Source of the DNA: Georgenia sp.
GTDB taxonomy: Bacteria; Actinomycetota; Actinomycetes; Actinomycetales; Actinomycetaceae
Assembly (NCBI GenBank): GCA_027322565.1
Contig: DAHVRG010000111.1
Coordinates: 1-12,684 of the forward strand
Direction: 5' to 3'
Length of the DNA stretch: 12,684 bases
A program made the translations under genes and the position numbers. The notes under the pieces are model-generated. The model did not search any database, was not told where the DNA came from, and was given only the letters and a program-made list of their open reading frames with translations. Positions 7,491 through 12,684 of this stretch are shown here, piece after piece (position 1 is the first letter of the stretch; each line of letters opens with the position of its first letter).

Positions 7491-7718
7491 TCAGCGGTCC
7501 CGGCGGGCCTCGCGCCGGGAGCCGCCGTACTTCTTGTGCACGGCCTGCCTGGAGACACCGAGGAGGAAGGCGATCTCCGCCCAGGTCAGCCCCTCGCTGC
7601 GGGCGCGGCGCACGAGCACGGCCTCGCGCCGGTCGGCCTCCCGGCGGAGCTTGACGAGGGCGTCGAGGGAGGCGAACAGGTCACCGTCGTCGTCGACGGC
7701 ATGGGCGAGGGAACGCAT
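7491..7718 (-). CDS. Small helix-turn-helix DNA-binding protein
   Basis: This is a 75-residue protein with a basic helical N-terminal half (LVKLRREADRREAVLVRRA, about 21-39). A clear HTH follows, GLTWAEIAFLLGVSRQAVHKK (written in part; 43-63), then a basic tail ending SRREARRDR. It has no sensor domain. I chose the ATG at 7718 because AGGAGG (7729-7724) precedes it by 5 nt. The alternative ATG at 7742 would add eight residues (MAPSEEVS). It has no ribosome site, but a TAGGTT -10 box ends 6 nt before it, so it could be used from a leaderless transcript. The gene stands alone between two operons. Two identical palindromes in its promoter suggest it represses itself. Similar small HTH proteins are common in actinobacteria; their targets are usually unknown. 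Confidence 0.85.
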   Translation of the reverse strand: MRSLAHAVDDDGDLFASLDALVKLRREADRREAVLVRRARSEGLTWAEIAFLLGVSRQAVHKKYGGSRREARRDR

Positions 7719-7745
7719 GGAGACCTCCTCGGACGGAGCCATGCC

Positions 7746-7761
7746 GTCAACCTACGTTGAC
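7746..7761. repeat. Palindrome 1, GTCAAC-N4-GTTGAC (proximal operator copy)
   Basis: This is a perfect 6-bp inverted repeat with the 4-bp centre CTAC. It covers the TAGGTT -10 box of the small HTH gene and ends 3 bp before the upstream ATG (7742). Confidence 0.75.
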
Positions 7762-7778
7762 AGCAGCCGCCACGTCAA
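7749..7778 (-). promoter_or_regulatory. Promoter of the small HTH gene
   Basis: TTGACG (7778-7773) and TAGGTT (7754-7749) are separated by 18 nt on the minus strand, a good -35/-10 pair. Transcription would begin at about 7742, giving a 24-nt leader with AGGAGG before the ATG at 7718. Each element lies inside one copy of the GTCAAC-N4-GTTGAC palindrome, so a protein bound to either copy would block RNA polymerase. Confidence 0.6.
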
Positions 7779-7789
7779 CCCCGGTTGAC
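7774..7789. repeat. Palindrome 2, GTCAAC-N4-GTTGAC (distal operator copy)
   Basis: This has the same six-base arms as palindrome 1 with the centre CCCG; here the symmetry extends to 8-bp arms, CGTCAACC/GGTTGACG (7773-7790). It lies 28 bp from palindrome 1, measured centre to centre, and covers the TTGACG -35 element. Confidence 0.75.
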
Positions 7790-7857
7790 GCGGGGCAGGG
7801 TCAGGCCGGGCGACGATCCGCGGCCTCCCCTCCGTCGGGCACGGCAGCTGCCCGGCG

Positions 7858-8880
7858 TCACCCCGCATCGACGAGCGCGCCGGCCGGGGACCACCCGAGC
7901 GCCGGAGCCACCTCCGCCGCCACGAGGGCGATGGAGCGGAGCACCTCCGGATGCGGTGGGTCGATCGAGTGCACCTGGAACGACAGGTGCGTGGCCCGGG
8001 CGAGCGCGGTGTCCGCGGCGAGGCTGTCCCGGACGGTCTCGGGTCCACCCACGTGGGAGTCCGTGGCGGCGACGAGCTCGCGGGTCGAGAGGCCGGCGGC
8101 GTCGCGTCCGGACGTCGCCTCGACCAGCCGGACCACCCGGCGCAGCCCGGTCTCGGCGTGGGCGAGGGCGGCGGCTTCGTCCTCCGCGACGAACACGGAG
8201 CGGGCGACGCTGATCCGGGGCGCCACACCCGTGGGCAGGTGGGCCAGGTAGGCGTCGACGAGCCGCTCCTGGAGCGTGTCGAGGCGCAGGTCGCGCTCGC
8301 CCTCGGGCCGCGGCTGGGTGCGCGAGAGCATGAGGCCGAACCCGCGGCGTCCGGCCTCGACGGCGAGCGGCTCGGTGAAGGTCGCGAGCCAGATCCGGTC
8401 GGCGAGCGACTCGGCCGGCGGGTAGAGGACCCGCCCCTCCCCCTGGTCCTCCCCGCGCAGGGCGGCCACGAGGCGGTCGAGCTTGTCGTCGAAGAGCGTG
8501 CGCCGCTCGGCGGGGTCCAGGCCGAAGGCGGTGAACGCGGCCGGTGACCCGCCGGAGGCGAGCCCCAGCTCGAGCCGGCCACCGGAGAGGTGGTCGACGA
8601 CGGCGGCATCCTCGGCCACGCGTAGCGGGTCCTCCAGGGCGAGGGTCACCACCCCGGTGGTGAGCCGCACCCGGGAGGTCACGGCGGCTGCGTGGCCGAG
8701 CAGGACGAACGGGGAGGGCAGGCCGCCCTCGTCACCGTCGAGGTGGTGCTGGGCGACGGCGACGGCGTCGTACCCGGCGGCCTCCGCGGCGCGGACCTGC
8801 TCCACGGCGAGGGCGTAGCGCCGGCCGGGCGGCCCCTCGTCCAGGACCCGGGTGAAGAAGCCGAGCTGCTTGCCGCTCAT
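7858..8880 (-). CDS. Luciferase-like FMN-dependent monooxygenase (KPN_01858-type family)
   Basis: This is a 340-residue enzyme of the bacterial luciferase/LLM TIM-barrel class, expected to use reduced FMN and O2 to oxidise a small substrate in the cytosol. Visible marks are the start GKQLGFFTRV (3-12), AVAQHHLDGDEGGLPSP (41-57), VRLTTGVVTLALEDPLRVAEDAAVVDHLSGGRLELGLASGG (spread over 71-111, quoted only by position) and a C-terminal LSFQVHSIDPPHPEVLRSI region (299-317). From memory it fits the LLM family named after KPN_01858, known beside CMD-domain proteins and a peptide-type ABC importer, as here. The ATG at 8880 overlaps the previous stop as ATGA and has AGGAGG 5 nt upstream. It is the last gene of its operon. 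No flavin reductase is in the window. The substrate is unknown. Confidence 0.92.
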   Translation of the reverse strand: MSGKQLGFFTRVLDEGPPGRRYALAVEQVRAAEAAGYDAVAVAQHHLDGDEGGLPSPFVLLGHAAAVTSRVRLTTGVVTLALEDPLRVAEDAAVVDHLSGGRLELGLASGGSPAAFTAFGLDPAERRTLFDDKLDRLVAALRGEDQGEGRVLYPPAESLADRIWLATFTEPLAVEAGRRGFGLMLSRTQPRPEGERDLRLDTLQERLVDAYLAHLPTGVAPRISVARSVFVAEDEAAALAHAETGLRRVVRLVEATSGRDAAGLSTRELVAATDSHVGGPETVRDSLAADTALARATHLSFQVHSIDPPHPEVLRSIALVAAEVAPALGWSPAGALVDAG

Positions 8881-9485
8881 GCGCGCCTCCTCGCGGGCAC
8901 CTCGGGCTCGCCGAGGGAAAGCATGAGCCGGTTGGCCCAGTTGAAGAAGGCGGCGCCGTTGACGACGTCGAGGATCTCGTCGTCGCCCAGTCCGGCCGCG
9001 CGCAGCCGCTCGACGTGCTCGGCGCCGAACCGGACCGGGGTGGCGGTGAGTGCCGCGGCCGAGGCGACGATGGCGTCCCACCGCTCGTCGAGCTGGGCGT
9101 CGGTGCCCTGGTCGAGCAGCCGGTCGACGTCCTCGCCGCGGCCGGAGAGCCGGGCGGCGAGGCGGGCGTGGACGGAGGCGCAGAAGACGCAGCCGTTGAC
9201 CCGGGACGCCGCGGCGGCGGCGAGCTCGCGCTCGGGGCGGGGCAGCCCGCCGTCCTCGTTGCGGAACACGTCGTTGTCGAGCCGGGTGCGGGCACCGAGC
9301 AGCTCCGGGTCGCGGGCGAGCAGCCGGAAGTAGGGGAAGTCGGCGCGCTGCCGCTCCACGAGGCCCGCGTAGTGGCGCTCGGTGAGCTCCTCCGTGGCGA
9401 GTGGCTCGAGCCAGGGCACCCAGCCCAGGGGCTCGCGGGTGAAGGCGTCGGGGCGGTGCAGCCCGGGGTGGTGGTGGACGGTCAT
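8877..9485 (-). CDS. AhpD-like alkylhydroperoxidase domain protein (Avi_7169-type family)
   Basis: This is a 202-residue carboxymuconolactone-decarboxylase (CMD)-like, all-helical protein. Residues GCVFCASVH give Cys99, Cys102 and His106, with Glu87 twelve residues before the first Cys. This matches the Glu118/Cys130/Cys133/His137 spacing of mycobacterial AhpD, so a working thiol peroxidase or disulfide site is likely. The N-terminal half (MTVHHHPGLHRPDAF, then EPLGWVPWLEPL) and the C-terminal helix with DVVNGAAFFNWANRLMLSLGEP (given by position 163-184) fit the alkylhydroperoxidase family I recall as Avi_7169. The ATG at 9485 overlaps the CMD-protein stop as ATGA, and the stop overlaps the LLM start as ATGA. 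It may protect against, or use, a peroxide made by the neighbouring monooxygenase, or act directly on the substrate. Confidence 0.9.
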   Translation of the reverse strand: MTVHHHPGLHRPDAFTREPLGWVPWLEPLATEELTERHYAGLVERQRADFPYFRLLARDPELLGARTRLDNDVFRNEDGGLPRPERELAAAAASRVNGCVFCASVHARLAARLSGRGEDVDRLLDQGTDAQLDERWDAIVASAAALTATPVRFGAEHVERLRAAGLGDDEILDVVNGAAFFNWANRLMLSLGEPEVPARRRA

Positions 9486-10123
9486 CGGGGCTCTCCCGGG
9501 GTGGTGTGCAGGACGGACAGGCCGGCGGCGGCACGGAGCTGGAAGACGAGGTAGGCGACGAGCTGGGACAGGGTGACCACCCCCGTCGAGCTCCAGCCGG
9601 CGGCGACGAGCGCCCCCAGCCGCTCGGGGCGGGCGTCGCGCGGGTGCAGGACGAGCAGCCGGGCGTGCTCGAGCGCGGCGGCCAGCCGCTCCCCCAGCAC
9701 GTCGCGCGCCGTGGCGCGGTAGGGCGGTGCCGGGACGCTCTCGGCGGCCAGACCGGGCTCCGGGTAGGTGCCCACGGGCCCGGGGGTGACGGCGGCGTCG
9801 GCCTCGTCCGTGAGCGCCGCGACGAGGGCGTCCGAGCCGCCGGCGGCCCGCAGCTCGCGCTCGTAGTGGGTGACGGCACGCTCGTGGTGGTGCAGCGCCG
9901 CGACGAAGGTCGCGACGGCGAGCCGTTCGACGATGCCGACCTCCGCGTCGTCGGCGGGCCGGAAGAGCAGGTCGTAGGCGGCCTGCGCCTCCCTCCGGGC
10001 GACGGGGCGCAGGTCGCGCAGCCGGTCGACGGGGCTGTCGGCGGGGATGCCCGCGAGGTCGCGGAGCACGTCGTCGCCGGCGAGACCGGACGGGTCGGTG
10101 CGGGTGAGGGCGTCGGTGGTCAT
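9482..10123 (-). CDS. CMD domain protein lacking catalytic cysteines (Avi_7170-type family)
   Basis: This is a 213-residue, mainly helical protein related to the CMD/AhpD fold. The first half has VERLAVATFVAALHHHERAV (65-84), then THYERELRAAG. The second half has LGALVAAGWSSTGVVTLSQL (169-188), then VAYLVFQLRAAAGL. The second half lines up by pattern with the C-terminal helices of the AhpD-like neighbour. No cysteine occurs anywhere, so it cannot use the AhpD thiol chemistry. It may be a structural partner, a substrate carrier or a different enzyme based on the HHH cluster (78-80). It fits, from memory, the family named CMD domain protein Avi_7170. The ATG at 10123 has AGGAG 6 nt upstream and lies 9 nt after the ABC ATPase stop. 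Its own stop overlaps the next gene as ATGA. Confidence 0.85.
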   Translation of the reverse strand: MTTDALTRTDPSGLAGDDVLRDLAGIPADSPVDRLRDLRPVARREAQAAYDLLFRPADDAEVGIVERLAVATFVAALHHHERAVTHYERELRAAGGSDALVAALTDEADAAVTPGPVGTYPEPGLAAESVPAPPYRATARDVLGERLAAALEHARLLVLHPRDARPERLGALVAAGWSSTGVVTLSQLVAYLVFQLRAAAGLSVLHTTPGEPR

Positions 10124-10132
10124 ATCGGGCTC

Positions 10133-11752
10133 CTAGTGGGTGTCGGCAGGGGCCGCGAGACGGGGCCGTGGGACGGCCGCGAGCAGCTCGCGGGTGTACT
10201 CGCTGCGGGGGGCGGTGAAGATCTCCGCGGTGGTGCCGCTCTCCACCGCGCGGCCACGGTGCAGCACCGTCACGGTGTCGGAGACCTGCCGCACGACGGC
10301 GAGGTCGTGGGAGATGAACAGGTAGGTCAGGCCGCGCTCGCGCTGCAGCTCGGCGAGCAGGTCGAGGATCTGCGCCTGGACGCTGACGTCGAGCGCCGAG
10401 ACGGGTTCGTCGAGGACGACGACGCTGGGGTCGAGCACCAGCGCCCGGGCGATCGCGACGCGCTGCCGCTGGCCGCCGCTGAGCTCGTGGGGCCGGCGGC
10501 GGTGGTACTCCGGGCCGAGGGCGACCCGGTCGAGCAGCGCGGCCGCCCGTTCGGTGCGCTCGCGGCGGCTGCCGAGCCGGAAGTTGCGCAGCGGCTCGGC
10601 GACGATGTCGCGCACCGTCATCCGCGGGTTCAGCGAGGCGAACGGGTTCTGGTAGACGAGCTGGACCCGGCGCCGGAACTGGCACCGGACCTCGCCGCGC
10701 AGGGCGGTGACGTCGGTGCCGTGGACCAGGGCGGCGCCGTCCGTCGCCCGCTCGAAGCCGAGGAGGATACGGGCCGTCGTCGACTTGCCGGAGCCGGACT
10801 CTCCGACGATGGCGTGGGTGGTGCCGGCGGCGACGGCGAAGCTCACGTCGTCCACGGCGCGCACCGAATGGCCGCTGCGGCCGGTGAACTCCTTCGCCAG
10901 TCCGCGCACCTCGATCGCCGGGGCCTGGCCGGCCGCGGCCGCCGGGGGCGCCGGCCGGAACGGTGCCGGGTTGAGGGCGGGGGCGTTGCGCACGAGCCGG
11001 TGGGTGTAGTCCCCGGCCGGGGCGGTGACCACCCGCCTCGCCGGGCCGGCGTCGACCACCCGTCCGCCGCGCATGACGACGATGCGGTCGGCGCGCTCGG
11101 CCGCGGCGGCGAGGTCGTGGGTGACGAAGAGGACGCCGCTGCCGTCCTGCTCGCGCAGCTCGTCGAGCAGGTCGAGGATGCGGCGCTGGACGGTGACGTC
11201 GAGCGCGCTCGTGGGCTCGTCGGCGATGAGCAGTGCGGGCCGCAGCGCGAGGGCGGCGGCGATGAGGACGCGCTGGCGCATGCCGCCGGAGAGCTCGTGC
11301 GGGTAGGCGTCGGCGATCCGCCGGTCGGGCAGGCCCACGCGCTCGAGCAGCTCGGCGACGTGTGCGTCGAGGGTCCGCCGGTCCCGCTCCCCGTGCACGC
11401 GGAGGGTCTCGGCGACCTGCCAACCGACGGTGCGCAGCGGGTCGAGGGAGGTCCCCGGGTCCTGCGGGACGAGCCCGACCACCCGGCCGCGCACGGTCTC
11501 CAGCCGCTTGCGTGACCAGCCGCTGAGGTCGGTGCCCTGGAGCAGCACCCGGCCGCCGCGCACGGTGGCGTTCGGGGCGAGCAGGCCGAGCACGGCGTGC
11601 GCCGTCGTCGTCTTCCCCGACCCGGTCTCGCCGACGATCGCGACGACCTCCCCGGGCGCGACGGTGAGGGAGACGCCGGCGACGGCGGTGTGCTCCGCGC
11701 CGCCTCGCGTGCGGTAGGCGACCTCGAGGTCCCGGATGTCGAGGAGGGTCAT
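10133..11752 (-). CDS. Fused two-domain ABC transporter ATPase (DppD-DppF type, peptide/nickel family)
   Basis: This is a 539-residue cytosolic protein carrying both ATPases of a dipeptide/oligopeptide/nickel-type importer. NBD1: Walker A GETGSGKT 41-48, signature LSGGM 154-158, Walker B LLIADEP 174-180, His212. NBD2: Walker A GESGSGKS 317-324, signature LSGGQ 424-428, Walker B VVVLDEP 444-450, His482. An Ala/Pro-rich linker (about 257-278) joins the halves. YQNPFASLNPRMTV (367-380) and the GDYTHRLV (247-254) and SEYTRELLAAVP (517-528) endings are typical of the family. Both sites look intact. I chose the ATG at 11752 because it overlaps the permease stop as ATGA, has GGGGAG upstream and gives MTLLDIRDLEVAY; the open frame continues upstream but only through the permease gene. 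It drives uptake with the permeases upstream. The substrate is unknown. Confidence 0.95.
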   Translation of the reverse strand: MTLLDIRDLEVAYRTRGGAEHTAVAGVSLTVAPGEVVAIVGETGSGKTTTAHAVLGLLAPNATVRGGRVLLQGTDLSGWSRKRLETVRGRVVGLVPQDPGTSLDPLRTVGWQVAETLRVHGERDRRTLDAHVAELLERVGLPDRRIADAYPHELSGGMRQRVLIAAALALRPALLIADEPTSALDVTVQRRILDLLDELREQDGSGVLFVTHDLAAAAERADRIVVMRGGRVVDAGPARRVVTAPAGDYTHRLVRNAPALNPAPFRPAPPAAAAGQAPAIEVRGLAKEFTGRSGHSVRAVDDVSFAVAAGTTHAIVGESGSGKSTTARILLGFERATDGAALVHGTDVTALRGEVRCQFRRRVQLVYQNPFASLNPRMTVRDIVAEPLRNFRLGSRRERTERAAALLDRVALGPEYHRRRPHELSGGQRQRVAIARALVLDPSVVVLDEPVSALDVSVQAQILDLLAELQRERGLTYLFISHDLAVVRQVSDTVTVLHRGRAVESGTTAEIFTAPRSEYTRELLAAVPRPRLAAPADTH

Positions 11753-12633
11753 CGCTCGCTCCCCAGGGAGCGACTGAGCCGGTTCGCGGAGAGGACGACG
11801 GCGACGATGACGAGACCGGGCAGGGTCGTCACCCACCAGGCCGCGCCCAGGAGGTCGCGTCCCTGGGCGATGATCATCCCCCACTCGGGCTCGGGCGGGG
11901 TGACGCCGTACCCGAGGAAGCCGAGCGTCGACAGCGCGAGGATGGCGGCACCGAACTGCAGCGCGGCGAGGGCGACCACCGGCCGCAGCGAGTTGCGCAG
12001 CACGTGGCGCCACAGCACGGGCAGGAGGCGCCCGCCGCTGCCGTAGGCCGCCTCGACGTAGTCGGTCCCGCGCACCTGGACCACCTCGGAGCGGACCAGC
12101 CGGGCGAAGCTCGCGACCGCGCCGATCCCGACGGCGAGCGCGGCGTTGACCGTGCCCGGCCCGAGCAGCACGACGACGGTGAGTGCGAGCAGGAGCCCCG
12201 GGATCGACAGGAGGACGTCGACGACGCGCATGATGCCGTCCTCGACGATCCCCCCGACCGAGCCGGCGAGGACGCCGAGCAGGGTGCCGGCGCTCAGCCC
12301 CACGGTGACGGCGACCAGTGCCCCGGCGAGCGACTCCGACGCGCCGTGCACGACCCGGGAGAACAGGTCGCGGCCGTTGGTGTCGGTGCCGAAGGGGAAC
12401 TCGGCGCTCGGCGGGTGCAGGCCTCGGGTGACGCTCGCGTAGGCGTCGTGCGGGGCGAACACGCCGGGGAAGAACGCCCACAGCAGGACGACGGCGACGA
12501 CGGCCCAGGCGAGGACCGCGCCGAGGGGCACGCTCGGGCGGCGCCGGCGGGGGCGTCGCTGCTGGCCGGGCCGGGAGCCGGGCGGTGAGGATGCGGTGAC
12601 CGGCGGCTCGAGCCGGGTGACGGTGGCGGTCAC
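11749..12633 (-). CDS. DppC-type ABC transporter permease
   Basis: This is a 294-residue membrane subunit of a peptide/nickel-class importer. A long basic, Pro/Arg-rich cytosolic N-terminus (1-35) precedes TM1 (36-58). The DppC hallmark FGTDTNGRDLFSRVVHGA is at 81-98. Further hydrophobic segments are at about 103-127, 137-157, 162-180, 218-240 and 268-288. The EAA loop that contacts the ATPase is around 188-215 (GTDYVEAAYGSGGRLLPVLW, then RHVLRNSLRP). It starts at the GTG at 12633, 7 nt after AAGGAG, with a GTGA overlap with the probable upstream gene. Its stop overlaps the ATPase start as ATGA. The DppB-type partner and the substrate-binding protein should lie beyond the right edge. Confidence 0.93.
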   Translation of the reverse strand: MTATVTRLEPPVTASSPPGSRPGQQRRPRRRRPSVPLGAVLAWAVVAVVLLWAFFPGVFAPHDAYASVTRGLHPPSAEFPFGTDTNGRDLFSRVVHGASESLAGALVAVTVGLSAGTLLGVLAGSVGGIVEDGIMRVVDVLLSIPGLLLALTVVVLLGPGTVNAALAVGIGAVASFARLVRSEVVQVRGTDYVEAAYGSGGRLLPVLWRHVLRNSLRPVVALAALQFGAAILALSTLGFLGYGVTPPEPEWGMIIAQGRDLLGAAWWVTTLPGLVIVAVVLSANRLSRSLGSER

Positions 12634-12684
12634 GGTCGGGCTCCTTCCAGGGGACGGCCGGCGGCCGGGACGGTGACGGCCGCG
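12630..12684 (-). CDS. C-terminal tail of an upstream gene, probably the DppB-type permease (partial)
   Basis: A frame open to the right edge ends in TGA at 12632-12630, overlapping the DppC GTG start as GTGA. The 17 visible residues (AAVTVPAAGRPLEGARP) are too few to identify a family. The call rests on the overlap style used throughout this operon and on the usual dppB-dppC gene order. Confidence 0.45.
   Translation of the reverse strand, partial: AAVTVPAAGRPLEGARP

Noticed and set aside
7805..7856. Inverted repeat GCCGGGC/GCCCGGC around the end of the LLM gene, and the GGCAGCTGCC palindrome between the arms, as a terminator
   Set aside because: The arms are only 5-7 bp. The 7-bp pair has a loop of nearly 40 nt, no U-tract follows, and such repeats are expected by chance at this GC content.
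7858..9879. Minus-strand open frame extending the LLM gene to 673 codons
   Set aside because: The extension overlaps two well-supported genes in another frame. The ATG at 8880 with AGGAGG gives the normal LLM length and N-terminus.
8877..11423. Minus-strand open frame of 848 codons joining the alkylhydroperoxidase gene to a long upstream extension
   Set aside because: Only the last 202 codons are the real gene, set by the ATG at 9485 with its ATGA overlap. The extension is an Arg/Pro-rich shadow of the CMD and ATPase genes.
9506..11515. Plus-strand open frame of 669 codons opposite the CMD gene and the fused ATPase
   Set aside because: The minus strand carries all ABC motifs in order. The plus-strand translation is Gly/Asp/Val-rich with no domain pattern.

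Overview
The window looks like chromosomal DNA from a high-GC actinobacterium. The evidence is strongly G/C-biased third codon positions, GTG starts, a short actinobacterial-type HU, a DUF3039 protein paired with its helicase, and TANNNT -10 boxes sitting 6-7 nt before start codons. The order Micrococcales is a guess from overall flavour only. All thirteen genes I support, plus a gene tail at the right edge, lie on the minus strand. They are described here in transcription order, from high to low coordinates. No gap between genes exceeds 300 bases. The larger gaps (4434-4615, 7256-7490, 7743-7857, 4007-4148) hold promoters, palindromes and a terminator.

Region A (12684-7858) is one tightly coupled operon entering from outside the window. 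It holds the tail of a probable upstream permease, a DppC-type permease, a fused two-NBD peptide/nickel-type ATPase, a cysteine-less CMD-domain protein, an AhpD-like alkylhydroperoxidase-domain protein with an intact CxxC...H site, and a luciferase-like FMN-dependent monooxygenase. Nearly every junction is an ATGA or GTGA stop/start overlap. I recognise this set as the partly catalogued KPN_01858 / Avi_7169 / Avi_7170 family neighbourhood. Its substrate is, as far as I know, unknown. It looks like an import-and-oxidise pathway for a small molecule and is the most interesting system here.

Region B (7790-7491) is a single gene for a small HTH protein. Its promoter carries two identical GTCAAC-N4-GTTGAC palindromes, one over the -35 and one over the -10, which suggests autoregulation.

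Region C (7308-4616) is a self-contained export operon: a six-TM protein, a winged-helix regulator, an ABC ATPase and an ABC-2 permease, all overlapping. It is preceded by a 33-bp near-perfect palindrome that covers the probable -10 and transcription start.

Region D (4514-3221) holds a short HU protein with its own promoter and a 14-bp-stem terminator, then nagB (glucosamine-6-phosphate deaminase) with a 17-bp palindrome in its leader.

Region E (3179-1) holds DUF3039, a DEAD/DEAH-type superfamily 2 helicase (GTGA overlap), and the 5' two-thirds of pncB (nicotinate phosphoribosyltransferase), which runs off the left edge.
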